64,000 nt of DNA from Phycisphaerae bacterium (GTDB taxonomy: Bacteria; Chloroflexota; Anaerolineae; 4572-78; J111). Numbering within the stretch: position 1 is the first letter of the stretch; each line of letters starts with the position of its first letter. Where the stretch lies: the NCBI GenBank assembly GCA_028285035.1, contig JANQQF010000062.1, positions 62,001-126,000 on the forward strand, in the 5' to 3' direction. The position numbers and the translations under genes were made by a program. Positions 1 to 9,537 of the stretch are shown in pieces. Below the pieces are notes generated by a model, which saw only the letters and a list, made by a program, of their open reading frames with translations, was not told the DNA's origin and did not search any database.

Positions 1-917
1 TTGTTAGTCGATCTATTGAAAATGCGCAAAGCAAAGTTGAAGGTCACAACTTCGATATTCGGAAGCATTTGCTCAAGTATGACGATGTGATCAATCAACA
101 ACGTGAAGTGACCTATGAAGAGCGACGACGGATTTTGTCGAATCCCAACCTAAAGGGCAGTATCACCCGAATGATTGAGGGATATCTTAGTGGCCTTGTC
201 CATAACTTTACGGCCAGTGAAGATCCCGCAGATTGGGATATGGTTGCGCTCCATAGTTCTGCGCGTTCGATTATGCCTTTACCTGTTAACCTCACTTCAA
301 ATTCCTGGGATGAGATGACTCCTGATGAAATTGAAGAGCAGCTTATAGAGCTGGCCCATAAAAATTACGACGAAATGGAAGAAGCTCTCGGCGAAGAGGT
401 GATGCGTCAGGCGGAAAGACAGTTAATGATCCAAACCCTTGATCGCTTATGGGTCCGCCATTTGACAGCTTTAGATGCCCTAAAACAAGGGATCCAGCTT
501 CGGGCCTATGGTCAACAAGACCCCTTGGTGGCCTATAAACGCGAAGGATTTGATATGTACGGTCAATTCCAAGAAGCAATTCAGGAAGAGATTGTTCGTC
601 GTATCTATCATACAACGGTTGTCCAACAGGAAGCAGCTGCTCTAAAGCCAAAGAACTTGCAAGCACAACACCCAGACGCTGCGTCAGCCAGTCGCGCCAG
701 CGCTCAAGCGACGACGCCAGGGGCTTCAAACAAGCCAACAGAGCCGATCAGAGTAAATAAAACACCTGGACGAAATGACCCTTGCCATTGTGGTAGTGGG
801 AAGAAGTATAAACAATGTCATATGAAAAGTGACTTGGCAACTGGTGGTAATGGAGCACAGGCTCAAAGTAGCGGTAAAGCCAAACAAAAGAAAGCTAAAG
901 TTAAGGCAAATCGATAA
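1..917 (+). CDS. secA: SecA preprotein translocase ATPase, C-terminal part (5' truncated)
   Basis: The reading frame is open from base 3 at the window edge, so the true start lies upstream. SecA is the ATPase motor that pushes unfolded preproteins through SecYEG. What remains is the C-terminal third. It begins with the conserved FDIRKHLLKYDDVINQQR segment, continues through the helical scaffold and wing region (ending near EEIVRRIYH), then a low-complexity Ala/Ser/Thr linker. It closes with a SEC-C zinc-binding motif, CHCGSGKKYKQCH, about 30 residues before a Lys-rich tail. The SEC-C cysteines and histidine are intact, which suggests a zinc-bound tail for chaperone or lipid contact. The following gene starts 187 bases downstream, so it is probably a separate transcription unit. 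The assignment is secure. An internal ATG at 69 is not the start. Confidence 0.97.
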   Translation, partial: VSRSIENAQSKVEGHNFDIRKHLLKYDDVINQQREVTYEERRRILSNPNLKGSITRMIEGYLSGLVHNFTASEDPADWDMVALHSSARSIMPLPVNLTSNSWDEMTPDEIEEQLIELAHKNYDEMEEALGEEVMRQAERQLMIQTLDRLWVRHLTALDALKQGIQLRAYGQQDPLVAYKREGFDMYGQFQEAIQEEIVRRIYHTTVVQQEAAALKPKNLQAQHPDAASASRASAQATTPGASNKPTEPIRVNKTPGRNDPCHCGSGKKYKQCHMKSDLATGGNGAQAQSSGKAKQKKAKVKANR

Positions 918-942
918 AATTGTAGCGATAAAGATGATTATT

Positions 943-976
943 CTAGCTGGGGACTACCTTACCCTTTAGTCCCTAG
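943..976 (+). terminator. Possible terminator hairpin after secA
   Basis: A hairpin pairs GGGACTA (950-956) with TAGTCCC (967-973), and CTAG at 943-946 can pair with CTAG at 973-976. It lies about 30 bases after the secA stop codon. There is no clear T-tract behind it, so this is a weak terminator call. Confidence 0.35.
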
Positions 977-1104
977 ACCAGTTATTGAGTACTGTTGCAA
1001 TTTCTTGATGATAATGATAATATTGAAACGAGAAGCCCGATGACATGCTCCCCCAAATTCATCCCATTTTATGCTTCAATCGGTAGGAACAGGAGGGTTA
1101 AATC

Positions 1105-1482
1105 TTGACCTCAGGAAATGATGATTTTACTGCTCGCTTAATGGATGACATGGATCCCACACTCTTGGAATTTGTAAAATCAAAGGTAAATTCCTTTATC
1201 AAATGGGACCTCGTCCGTTTTTTCTATGAAAACCCCCACACGGCCGACACAGTCGAAAACATTGCAAAATACGCTGGTCGTAATGCAACTGCAGTAAAGC
1301 CTGAGTTGGAAGATCTTGTTGAAAATGAGATTATGATCAAACAGGTGTTGAACGACACGGCCATCTATTCACTATCTAGCGATGAAAATATGCGGGCCTT
1401 AGTCGATCGTTTCATTCTGGCTTGCGAAGATCGTCACTTCAGAGTCAAAGCTGTGTATCATATCATTCGAGGCATGCGTTAG
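1105..1482 (+). CDS. Small winged-helix-like protein beside KaiC-like ATPase
   Basis: This 125-residue protein starts at a TTG. The start is supported by a strong AGGAGGGT ribosome binding site at 1091-1098, six bases upstream of the start. The middle (about residues 25-90) reads as a winged helix: IKWDLVRFFYENPHTADTV, then ENIAKYAGRNATAVKPELEDL, then a strand pair ending in TAIYSLS. No enzyme motif, signal peptide or membrane segment is visible. It is the first gene of a same-strand run with the KaiC-like ATPase, two membrane proteins and the histidine kinase, so a role as a regulator or partner of that module is likely. That role is inference from context and fold resemblance. DNA binding is not proven, because the helix that would contact DNA is not strongly basic. 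Confidence 0.75.
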   Translation: MTSGNDDFTARLMDDMDPTLLEFVKSKVNSFIKWDLVRFFYENPHTADTVENIAKYAGRNATAVKPELEDLVENEIMIKQVLNDTAIYSLSSDENMRALVDRFILACEDRHFRVKAVYHIIRGMR

Positions 1483-1587
1483 GCTCCCTAACTCAAAAAA
1501 CTCTGCAATGTAACGCACAGGACCCCCTCTCGGACAAATCTATTTCCATCATCTGAATTTGATGAGACAAAAGGAGTTTACAGTATC

Positions 1588-2343
1588 ATGGATAGGGTAA
1601 AAACTGGAATTGCTGGCCTCGATGAAATGCTAGGTGGTGGCTTTCTCCGTGATACAGCCAACCTTGTTGAAGGTGCTCCAGGCACCGGTAAAACGACATT
1701 GGGTATGCAATTTATTTATAACGGCATTCAGGCTGGTGAGCCAGGTTTAATCATTACCTTTGAAGAATTTCCGCAACAATATTACCACGACGCAGCTGAG
1801 TTTGGCTGGGACTTTCTTGAGCTAGAAAAACAAGGGCTACTCAAAGTAGTTATGACCAGCCCTGAAGCCAGTCGGGCTGATATTGAAAGTATTGATGGGA
1901 TGTTAGAAAGACACATTCATGAAATGGGTGCGCGACGTGTTGTTGTCGATAGTATCAGCCAATTTTCTAGATTAACACAAGACCCCATTGAATTACGTAG
2001 CTTAGAATTCTCGTTCATCAACGCTTTGAAACGACAAAAGTTAACCTCTGTTTTAACAAGCGAAAGTCCAGTGTTGCTCGGTGAAACGAGCGAAGATAGT
2101 CAAACCAGTTTTGTTGTTGACTCTTATCTTATTTTGCGATACGTCGAAATCGAATCAGCCATTCGAAAAGCGCTATTTGTGTTGAAGATGCGAGGCAGTG
2201 ATCACGCTAAAGATATTCGCCAATATGATATTACCGAAAAAGGCTTTGTCGTTCAATCAAAATTTGAAGGACGAGAAGGCATTTTAAGTGGCAGCCCGAG
2301 ACGAATGTCTGACTCATTTGTAGAAGCATTTGTAAAACGATAG
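1588..2343 (+). CDS. KaiC/RadA-like RecA-superfamily ATPase
   Basis: This is a 251-residue single-domain KaiC-like ATPase. It opens with the family signature TGIAGLDEMLGGGF, followed by a Walker A motif GAPGTGKTT (residues 29-37). The hydrophobic strand RRVVVDSISQF looks like Walker B, and the characteristic MRGSDHAKDIRQYDIT segment is present near the C-terminus. Circadian KaiC has two such domains. Single-domain relatives are common in archaea and Chloroflexota, usually beside signalling genes, and their targets are mostly unknown. An AAGGAGTTT ribosome binding site precedes the ATG. Placement after a winged-helix-like protein and ahead of two membrane proteins and a multi-GAF histidine kinase suggests an ATP-dependent signalling switch. 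That role is inferred. Confidence 0.9.
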   Translation: MDRVKTGIAGLDEMLGGGFLRDTANLVEGAPGTGKTTLGMQFIYNGIQAGEPGLIITFEEFPQQYYHDAAEFGWDFLELEKQGLLKVVMTSPEASRADIESIDGMLERHIHEMGARRVVVDSISQFSRLTQDPIELRSLEFSFINALKRQKLTSVLTSESPVLLGETSEDSQTSFVVDSYLILRYVEIESAIRKALFVLKMRGSDHAKDIRQYDITEKGFVVQSKFEGREGILSGSPRRMSDSFVEAFVKR

Positions 2344-2398
2344 TCATCGTTGAGTAAGTTCAAAACCTCACTTTACTAAGTTTGCACTCGAGACCCTA

Positions 2399-2695
2399 AT
2401 GACCTTGATTGCCATCATTCTAAACATCTATATTTGGGCTGGTATAGGTGTTTTATTATTTTTTCTGTTCTCCATTGCCCGTTTTTTTGAGAGCAAATCT
2501 AAACAAAAATCTTATGGCCAGGCATTTCTTGGCTCAATCGTTTTATTTAGTGTAGCGGCAATTCGATATATATTTGTAAATCCTCAAATCGTTGGTGATG
2601 TTTGGGGAGACAGTTTGCGATTTATTGCGGGCCTAATTCTAGCTGGCTTTGGTATTTTTCTACTCAGATTGATGACAGGGGGACGACGTACTTAA
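2399..2695 (+). CDS. Small integral membrane protein (98 aa)
   Basis: A short hydrophobic protein with about three predicted membrane helices: residues 3-25 (IAIILNIYIWAGIGVLLFFL), about 40-58 and about 70-92. It ends in a basic stretch, GGRRT. I do not recognise a named family. Its gene lies 55 bases after the KaiC-like ATPase, and the next membrane protein gene starts 17 bases after its stop codon. The two are therefore probably co-transcribed and may form a membrane platform for the downstream histidine kinase, which has no membrane helix of its own. That partnership is inference. Confidence 0.7.
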   Translation: MTLIAIILNIYIWAGIGVLLFFLFSIARFFESKSKQKSYGQAFLGSIVLFSVAAIRYIFVNPQIVGDVWGDSLRFIAGLILAGFGIFLLRLMTGGRRT

Positions 2696-2712
2696 CGTAC
2701 ATCGAATACTCA

Positions 2713-3021
2713 ATGTATATTTTAGGTATTTTAAGCACCTTAAGTATTTTGCTTCTGTTCTATATTCTAGCCAGGTTATCAGAGCGGTTCGGAACCGTCA
2801 TCAAAATGGCTCCAATTTTTCGTTACTACTATGTTGCTGCAGGATTTGTGGCCATTAGTCTTGTTTCTCAAATATTGACTGTAGCCGTAACCGCACCTTG
2901 GGTAAAATCCCCCTGGTTTTTGATTTTAAGCTACTATCTTCCCACAGCTATTGGAGTCACCATTGGCTTATTTATTACTTGGCGTTACTGGAGTTGGTTA
3001 GTTACTGAACGCGATGGATAA
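2713..3021 (+). CDS. Small integral membrane protein (102 aa)
   Basis: A protein with three hydrophobic spans: MYILGILSTLSILLLFYIL at the start, a middle span near YYYVAAGFVAISLVSQILTV, and a third near YYLPTAIGVTIGLFITW. The ATG at 2713 is preferred. The frame is open further upstream (to 2602), but that would overlap the preceding gene and add a non-hydrophobic stretch. No family is recognised. The stop codon is six bases before the histidine kinase start, a spacing that suggests translational coupling. It may anchor or sense for the kinase; this is inferred only from position. Confidence 0.7.
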   Translation: MYILGILSTLSILLLFYILARLSERFGTVIKMAPIFRYYYVAAGFVAISLVSQILTVAVTAPWVKSPWFLILSYYLPTAIGVTIGLFITWRYWSWLVTERDG

Positions 3022-3027
3022 ATCTTC

Positions 3028-6000
3028 ATGTCAGAACCTGTTTCCAGTAAGGCATTCTATCTAGCTTTAGAAAATGCTGGCTGGTATCATTTTCAACTTG
3101 ATAATAACTTTCAGATTATCCCCCCTTGCGAAAAAATTGCATATTTGCTTGGCACAAAAGAAGATGTACTGATTGTTACACCTTTCTCTCAATTTTTTGT
3201 CATTGCGGATCGTCCCAATATAGAAGCAACCCTCTCTAACTTACAACATTATAAGCTCTCATCTGATCCATTGATAGTTCATCTTGATACGACAGATTTT
3301 GAGCCTATCGAAATTATGTTTCTGCCTCGTGAAAATGAAGGAGAAGAAACATACACTGGTTTTCTACGACCGATTCCTCAACCTATATTAAATTTAGCCA
3401 GAAGCATTCCTGAAAATGCACAAGCTGTTACAACACTGACAGCCCATTTAAGCCAGCAAATGATGGCGGTCACTGATCGTAAAGCGTTATTAGAAAAGGT
3501 TATTCAAAGTCTCAAACAGGATTTTGGATATGCTTATAATGCAATTTTTTTGTATGACTTTCATGAAACAACCTTATCCATTCAAACCAGTTCGCAAAAA
3601 ATTGCTTCCTTTGACCAAGTCAAGCAGTTATCGCTTAGCTCAGACACATTAATTGGTGAGGTAGCGGTTTCAGGAAAAGCCCAAATTATTTCCAATGCTG
3701 ACCAACATCATTATCAGGTGTTTGATTACTTTAACATCGATGTACAAACTGAGATTGCTATCCCCTTAACCATAAGCAAACATGTTCTCGGTGTACTTCA
3801 TATTCAAAGTCCCGATCAAAAAGGTTTGACCGTTACCGATTTGTATCAATTACAGCCAATTGCCAATCAATTGTCAATGGCGATGGAAAATGTGCGTTTG
3901 TTTGAGGAACACGAACGTCGAATGGCTGAGTTAGCGACATTTAATCAAATCGGCATTATTCTGGCCGAACATCGTGATGTCGATACCGTTTTCTCACAAA
4001 TTCTTGACCGTATCCGCTCCCTCCTCCAAGTTGAGGCTGTTTCATTTCTTATCCTCGAAAATAATGAGCTACGCTTCAAAGCGGCGGTCGGCGGCATATC
4101 TGAAGAGTTACAATCCTTTACCCTGACACCAGGACAGGGGATTGCCTGGTCTGCTATTGAGCAAAAATCGACGGTCCGGGTTGATAATGTCAAGAATGAT
4201 CCTCGTCACTTTAGTGGTATTGATACAGCGATTGACTTCGCCACCCACTCCTTGGTTGCCGTCCCAGTACAATCACAGGATCGAATGTTGGGGGTATTAG
4301 AAGTTATCAACCCCTCTGATAATCAGCCGTTTAATCGGGATGATGAAGTAGCCCTAGAATTCATTGTATCATCTCTAGCTATTGTTATCGAAAATAGCCG
4401 TCTTTTTTCTAAAATTCAAAAACAAGTCGATCATATTACGGGCTTATTAGAAGCCAGCCACGCCTTGGGTAATCTGGATTTACAAGCAACACTCAATACC
4501 ATCGTGCAAGAGGCAGGCAAGTTGCTTGAAGCTGATCATACAGTTGTTTATTTGGCGAACCATAAAATGTCAAAAATGGAGGCAACAGCATCTTATAGTC
4601 TGGGTGAGATGCAAATTGTACCAACGCCATCGTTCAACTTTGATGAAGGTACAGTTGGTTGGGTTATTAGAAATAAAAAATCTTTACGTATCAACAATGT
4701 TCAGGCCGATCCAAGGTTTATTCAGATGACACCACAATCAAAGCTTGTGGGTAATTTGGTTGCTGTTCCGCTGATGGTTCAGCAAGATATGATTGGGGCT
4801 TTAGAGGCCACTCACAAGATGAAATCTCAGGATTTCACTGAAGATGATGAAGCCCTCCTCTCAGCATTTGCTAGTCAAGCGGCGTTTGCCATTTACAATG
4901 CACGATTGTATCAAGAGTCTGAAAAACAAGTCAAAGCCCTAACAACCTTGACTGAGACGAGCCAGATCATATCAAAGGCGCATCTTTTAGAGCAGCTATT
5001 AGATGTTGTATTAGATTTAATCCTGCCCATCATCAACGCCGAGGGTGGAAGCATCTTCTTGATGGACCAAAATAATGAAACATTACAGATTGAAGCCAGT
5101 CGAGGGATGTCTGATGAAACAATTAATCGTTTCAACAAATTAAAAATATATCACACAGTTGGCACCTTTGGCGAAGCATATCGTAAGCAAGAGATTATTG
5201 AAGTGGCGAACAGTGCCACCCATCCACAGGTTTTTCGGGTGAAAGGTCGCTGGGAGCCGCCAAAATCTTTTACCACGATTCCTTTATCGAGCGGGGATGA
5301 TTTCATCGGGGTTATGATGTTGCACGGTTTACCTGATGATGACACACGGCCTCTCCTTCAGGCAGTCGCCGATATGGCTGCAGTCGCTATTGATAAAGCT
5401 CGGCTATTCCAAGAAACAGACCAGCGTTTAGCGGAAGTCTCAACGTTATACACGCTCGCCGAACAGATGACCCAAACGTTGGACATAACCCGTCTAACCG
5501 AACTCTCCACAATCATTCTAAAACACGCTCTGGGCTGTAGTGGCTGTTGTTTATTTTTGCAGGATGAAGCAGCATCAGAAAAATCATTCGACCTAAAAGC
5601 CTACCAAGGTTGGTCAGACGGCGAAAGTGCGAAAGCCGAGTTAGACTATATCACTCTACTTGTCCAACAACTCGCCACAAAATCATATCCGACGTTTATC
5701 AAAGATGTTACCAAGTGGCATTTACCCAATATTCCTCAATTTACGCCTGTCCGCCCCAAAAGTGGTCCGATTGAACCTCATCTACGTTCAGCCATCATCA
5801 TCCCGTTGGTGGCAAAAGATGAATTGCACGGCGCTATTGTGATGTGCGACACCCAACCTGATGCCTTTGGTCAAGCTGATGGTCGCCTCCTAAGCATTGC
5901 TGCAGCCCAAATATCGGCTGCTATTGAAAATATTAGTCTCTATGACAACCTTGAAAAACGAGCGATAGAGCTTGAGGTCGCCTTAAAAGAGGTTGCAGAG

Positions 6001-6723
6001 GCCAATCGCTTAAAGTCGGAGTTTGTGCAAAATGTTTCTCATGAATTGCGTACCCCCCTCACCTTTATTCTATCCTATATCGAGCTGATGCTGGAAGGGG
6101 TGTTAGGCGACATCCCTGATACAATTCATGAAAAATTGGTTATCGTTGCCCAAAAAACCCAAACGATTACCCGGCTTGTTGAAGATATCATTTCATTACA
6201 AAAGGTTGAAACCGGAAATTTACAACGTCAATTGGTTTCACCCCACGAAATTATCACTCGTGCCACGCATGGGGCAGTCGCTCGGGCTGAACAATATGGC
6301 ATCACTATCACCTCGAGCAGTAGCTCAAAATTACCCACCGTTTATATTGATATTGACCGAATCAGCCAGGTATTTGATAATCTTGTCGCAAATGCCTTAA
6401 AATTCAGCCAGTCAGGCAGTGTGATCCAAATTACGGCAGAACAAGATAAAGAAATGATAAAGTTTTCCGTAAAAGATCAAGGGATTGGCATTCCTGAAGA
6501 CAAACTAGGCAAAATTTTTGACCGATTCTACCAAGTCGATGGTTCCACTACCCGTCGTTACAGTGGGGCTGGACTTGGTTTGGCGATTATCAAGCAAATC
6601 ATTGAAGTACACGGCGGACGCATCACTGTTAGCAGCGTTGTTGAAGAGGGGACAACTTTTACATTTTGGCTGCCCATTCAACACGAAGCCCCTCAAATCC
6701 AATCACCAGTACCATCCTCCTAA
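3028..6723 (+). CDS. Soluble five-GAF sensor histidine kinase
   Basis: This 1231-residue sensor kinase has a PAS-like N-terminus (about 1-115) followed by five successive GAF domains. Each GAF ends in a recognisable helix: QLSMAMENVRLFEE, SSLAIVIENSRLFS, ASQAAFAIYNARLYQ, ADMAAVAIDKARLFQ and AAQISAAIENISLY. A coiled segment leads to the HisKA phospho-acceptor box NVSHELRTPLTF (His1005). The HATPase_c N, G1 and G2 boxes follow: FDNLVANALKFS, DQGIGIPEDKLGKIFDRF and GAGLGLAIIK. All catalytic boxes look intact. No membrane segment, receiver domain or adjacent response regulator is seen, so output must be to a distant partner or to the neighbouring KaiC-like and winged-helix-like proteins. The five GAFs probably bind small ligands or redox cofactors; none is identifiable by sequence alone. 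Confidence 0.93.
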   Translation: MSEPVSSKAFYLALENAGWYHFQLDNNFQIIPPCEKIAYLLGTKEDVLIVTPFSQFFVIADRPNIEATLSNLQHYKLSSDPLIVHLDTTDFEPIEIMFLPRENEGEETYTGFLRPIPQPILNLARSIPENAQAVTTLTAHLSQQMMAVTDRKALLEKVIQSLKQDFGYAYNAIFLYDFHETTLSIQTSSQKIASFDQVKQLSLSSDTLIGEVAVSGKAQIISNADQHHYQVFDYFNIDVQTEIAIPLTISKHVLGVLHIQSPDQKGLTVTDLYQLQPIANQLSMAMENVRLFEEHERRMAELATFNQIGIILAEHRDVDTVFSQILDRIRSLLQVEAVSFLILENNELRFKAAVGGISEELQSFTLTPGQGIAWSAIEQKSTVRVDNVKNDPRHFSGIDTAIDFATHSLVAVPVQSQDRMLGVLEVINPSDNQPFNRDDEVALEFIVSSLAIVIENSRLFSKIQKQVDHITGLLEASHALGNLDLQATLNTIVQEAGKLLEADHTVVYLANHKMSKMEATASYSLGEMQIVPTPSFNFDEGTVGWVIRNKKSLRINNVQADPRFIQMTPQSKLVGNLVAVPLMVQQDMIGALEATHKMKSQDFTEDDEALLSAFASQAAFAIYNARLYQESEKQVKALTTLTETSQIISKAHLLEQLLDVVLDLILPIINAEGGSIFLMDQNNETLQIEASRGMSDETINRFNKLKIYHTVGTFGEAYRKQEIIEVANSATHPQVFRVKGRWEPPKSFTTIPLSSGDDFIGVMMLHGLPDDDTRPLLQAVADMAAVAIDKARLFQETDQRLAEVSTLYTLAEQMTQTLDITRLTELSTIILKHALGCSGCCLFLQDEAASEKSFDLKAYQGWSDGESAKAELDYITLLVQQLATKSYPTFIKDVTKWHLPNIPQFTPVRPKSGPIEPHLRSAIIIPLVAKDELHGAIVMCDTQPDAFGQADGRLLSIAAAQISAAIENISLYDNLEKRAIELEVALKEVAEANRLKSEFVQNVSHELRTPLTFILSYIELMLEGVLGDIPDTIHEKLVIVAQKTQTITRLVEDIISLQKVETGNLQRQLVSPHEIITRATHGAVARAEQYGITITSSSSSKLPTVYIDIDRISQVFDNLVANALKFSQSGSVIQITAEQDKEMIKFSVKDQGIGIPEDKLGKIFDRFYQVDGSTTRRYSGAGLGLAIIKQIIEVHGGRITVSSVVEEGTTFTFWLPIQHEAPQIQSPVPSS

Positions 6724-6800
6724 AAAATTCAACATAGATTGCCAAAATTAGAAGATCACATAAAATCAAACTCATCTTAACATTGCATGTTTGGTCAAGT

Positions 6801-7886
6801 ATGCTTCAAACTGTAGGTATTCGTGAAAGAAATAGGACTTTAAAGTTGCGCGACCTCAGGCAAAGTATTTTTTCTATGCCTAAAATCGACCTTCATCGCC
6901 ATCTTGAAGGTAGTCTGCGTTTGTCCACACTCTCAGAAATCGCGCACCAACACGGGGTTGATCTGCCAAGTTGGAGTCCAGAAGAGCTACGTCCTTATGT
7001 CCAAGTTGTAGATGATACGCCTGATTTTTTGGGCTTTCTCGCCAAGTTCAAGCTCCTTCGTCGCTTTTATTCCAGCCGCGAAGCTGTCACTCGGGTTGCC
7101 TATGAGGCCGTAGCAGATGCAGCGGCTGACAATATTCGATATTTAGAACTACGGTTTAATCCAGTGGCCCAAGCCCTGAATCAAGGATTCAGCTTTGAAG
7201 ATGTGGCGGATTGGGTTTGTGAGGCAACGCAACAAGCCCAAAAAGATCATCATATTCAAGTCAGACTAATCGTCCAGCTTGGTCGACATGAGCCACAATA
7301 TGCTTATCAATTGGCTGAAATTGCGATTAATCGACAGGCAAAAGGAATTGTCGGGCTAGATTTAGCTGGTGATGAAATCAATTACCCCATCACCCCTCAC
7401 TTTATCGAGGTGTTTGAGTGGGCCAGAAATCAAGGACTAAAGATCACCATCCACGCAGCAGAGGCTGGCCCTCCTAGCAACATTCGTATCGCCATAGAAA
7501 AGTTAGGGGCTACCCGTATTGGTCATGGCATTCGAGCCCAAGAAGATATAGCGATCATGGACTTGCTCAAACAGCGAAAAGTGACACTTGAAATCTGCCC
7601 AACGAGTAACCTTCAGACCGGCACTGTCCCTAAATTAAACACACATCCTCTGCACAGCTTTCATCAAATCGGTATTCCAGTTACAATTAATACAGATGAT
7701 CCTTCGATCTCTAATACAACGTTAACCGATGAATTTCAAGTTGCTGTACGAGGGGCTCAAGTGCCATTTCGGGCCTTACCTGAAATGGTTCTAAATGCAG
7801 CCAGAGCCGCATTTTTGCCTGATGCTGAACGAGCCAAATTAGTAAGCTGGTTTGAAAATGCCTTAAAACAACATTTTGCAAAATAG
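6801..7886 (+). CDS. add: Adenosine deaminase family protein
   Basis: The protein belongs to the metal-dependent adenosine/AMP deaminase family, which hydrolyses adenosine (or a related aminopurine) to inosine in purine salvage. The zinc-binding start motif MPKIDLHRHLEGS is present, as are the later metal and catalytic segments ITIHAAEAG, TRIGHG and VTINTDDPS. Length (361 residues from this ATG) fits the family. The start is uncertain. A TTG at 6783 and this ATG at 6801 have no obvious ribosome binding site. A TTG at 6846 has AGGA about nine bases upstream, and the ATG at 6876 begins exactly at the conserved motif. Substrate preference (adenosine, adenine or a modified nucleoside) cannot be fixed from sequence. 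Confidence 0.93.
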   Translation: MLQTVGIRERNRTLKLRDLRQSIFSMPKIDLHRHLEGSLRLSTLSEIAHQHGVDLPSWSPEELRPYVQVVDDTPDFLGFLAKFKLLRRFYSSREAVTRVAYEAVADAAADNIRYLELRFNPVAQALNQGFSFEDVADWVCEATQQAQKDHHIQVRLIVQLGRHEPQYAYQLAEIAINRQAKGIVGLDLAGDEINYPITPHFIEVFEWARNQGLKITIHAAEAGPPSNIRIAIEKLGATRIGHGIRAQEDIAIMDLLKQRKVTLEICPTSNLQTGTVPKLNTHPLHSFHQIGIPVTINTDDPSISNTTLTDEFQVAVRGAQVPFRALPEMVLNAARAAFLPDAERAKLVSWFENALKQHFAK

Positions 7887-8033
7887 GTCTGCTTGAGTTT
7901 GTAGCATTAAGTGGTTCATAGAGCCTGTGGCCATTACCCCAATTTTGAACTATCGAAATTCAAACAAACGCTACAGCTAAGATCCCCTCGTATACAAAAC
8001 CCAATCTTATAAATTCTGCCTGCTAGGTTTCAT

Positions 8034-8882
8034 ATGCCCTATCTTGGTAACATTGAATTTTATATCGTTAGTGATGGTGTCTGTTGGGTCGATGGCGGCG
8101 GCTGCTTTGGCCTTGTACCCAAAGTAATTTGGCAACATCTTCGCCAGCCCGACGAACAAAATCGCATTCTATTTAGTCTATTCTCGTTGCTAATTCGATC
8201 TGAAGGAAAGACTATTCTGGTTGATACTGGCTATGGGAACAAATTGGGCGAAAAAACAAGGCACCTAACCGGACTAGAACGCCCAGAGGGTGATCTGATT
8301 GCGAGTTTGGATCAGCTTGGCGTACAACCTGAGGATATTGACATTGTCATAAATACACATTTACACGGCGATCATTGTGGTGGCAATACACGGTATGAGG
8401 ACGGGGCATTGGTACCAACTTTTCCTAACGCAAAATATATGATACAACGACTAGGATGGGCCGATGCCATTATGCCTAATGAACGAACCCGGGGCACTTA
8501 CTTTCTAGACAATTATCAGCCACTTCAAGCCAGCGGCCATTTGCAAATCATTAATGGAAATACCCAGATCACCTCAGAAGTTCGTACAGCCATTGCCCGG
8601 GGCCATACTCGGGCACATCAAGTTGTTATCTTGGAGTCGGCTGGACGGTCTGCCCTATTTATGGCAGATCTCGCCACCTTACATTATCAATTTGAAAGAT
8701 TAGCGTGGGTATCAAGCTATGATGTTGAGCCTCTTGAGTCGATTGAAAGTAAAAGACAGTGGCAACAATGGGCCTTAAAAAAAGATGCATTACTCATTTT
8801 TCAACATGACAAGGATGTTGTTACAGGTAAACTCCAAGCAAATGATAAACGATTAAAGATAGAACCCACGTCTATCTCATGA
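8034..8882 (+). CDS. MBL-fold metallo-hydrolase
   Basis: A 282-residue metallo-beta-lactamase-fold hydrolase. The dinuclear metal motif THLHGDHCGG lies near residues 106-115. Further ligands are supplied by the histidine in ARGHTRAHQ and the Asp in ALFMADLA, with a C-terminal histidine in LLIFQHDKD. The pattern resembles the lactonase/hydrolase branch that includes quorum-quenching N-acyl-homoserine lactonases, but the substrate cannot be told. No signal peptide is present, so it is cytoplasmic. It is followed after 21 bases by a small membrane protein with a strong ribosome binding site, probably in the same transcript. Confidence 0.88.
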   Translation: MPYLGNIEFYIVSDGVCWVDGGGCFGLVPKVIWQHLRQPDEQNRILFSLFSLLIRSEGKTILVDTGYGNKLGEKTRHLTGLERPEGDLIASLDQLGVQPEDIDIVINTHLHGDHCGGNTRYEDGALVPTFPNAKYMIQRLGWADAIMPNERTRGTYFLDNYQPLQASGHLQIINGNTQITSEVRTAIARGHTRAHQVVILESAGRSALFMADLATLHYQFERLAWVSSYDVEPLESIESKRQWQQWALKKDALLIFQHDKDVVTGKLQANDKRLKIEPTSIS

Positions 8883-8903
8883 CCAGCATTTAAGGAGGTA
8901 TTT

Positions 8904-9443
8904 ATGAATACTCGATTTCTAGTCCGACTCGTTGGATTTCTCGGCTTACTTCTAGTTTTCACTTGGCTACCGATCAATGTAAAACTCATCCTCTTAGCAA
9001 CTGTTATCTTTGCCGAGTTGTGGCATCGACGCGATCTTCGTCTCCTACTATTTATGGTTGGGGTTGCGGGGTCTGTTTACATGACCTTGGTCATTTTTCT
9101 GGAACAAGGCTTCGGAGAACCAACTCAATTGCTCTCCTACTTTGCAGATGTTATGTTACTCATGTCTGCTGTCATATATTTCGCGCTATCTCGTTATGAT
9201 GCCTTCTTTAACAAAAGCCGGAATACCCTCACCACAGATGAGTTGGTAAAATTGGCTGGGGGGGCGCTTCCCCCCGAAGAACAGTCTCAATGTCCACATT
9301 GTTCAGCCACCATTCCTCAAAAAGACAAGATTTGCAGTTGGTGTGGTAAATCCTTAGAGTTTGATGAAGCAAATAATCAATCAACGCTGGATCAAGCTCA
9401 ATCTACGTTTACCAACTCAGATGAGTCTATTCAACCCATCTAA
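8904..9443 (+). CDS. Membrane protein with C-terminal zinc ribbon
   Basis: This 179-residue protein has three or four hydrophobic helices in the first 100 residues (starting FLVRLVGFLGLLLVFTWL), then a cytoplasmic-type tail. The tail carries a zinc ribbon with two CxxC knuckles, CPHC and CSWCG, separated by 13 residues. An AAGGAGGT ribosome binding site stands directly upstream. The fold combination is common in uncharacterised bacterial proteins and I do not recognise a specific family. It is the last + strand gene before a convergent terminator. Confidence 0.8.
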   Translation: MNTRFLVRLVGFLGLLLVFTWLPINVKLILLATVIFAELWHRRDLRLLLFMVGVAGSVYMTLVIFLEQGFGEPTQLLSYFADVMLLMSAVIYFALSRYDAFFNKSRNTLTTDELVKLAGGALPPEEQSQCPHCSATIPQKDKICSWCGKSLEFDEANNQSTLDQAQSTFTNSDESIQPI

Positions 9444-9473
9444 TATCCATCAACAGGCAAGACATTTAAAGTC

Positions 9474-9510
9474 AAAAATCATAGCAGAGTATTGCTATGA
9501 TTTTTCTTTT
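9474..9510. terminator. Bidirectional Rho-independent terminator
   Basis: A perfect 12-bp stem (9474-9485 paired with 9494-9505) with an eight-base loop. It is flanked by A-rich sequence on the left and TTTTTCTTTT on the right. It lies between convergent genes ending at 9443 (+) and 9538 (-), so it can serve both strands. Confidence 0.85.
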
Positions 9511-9537
9511 AACTCGCTCTCTTTACTACTTAATTTA

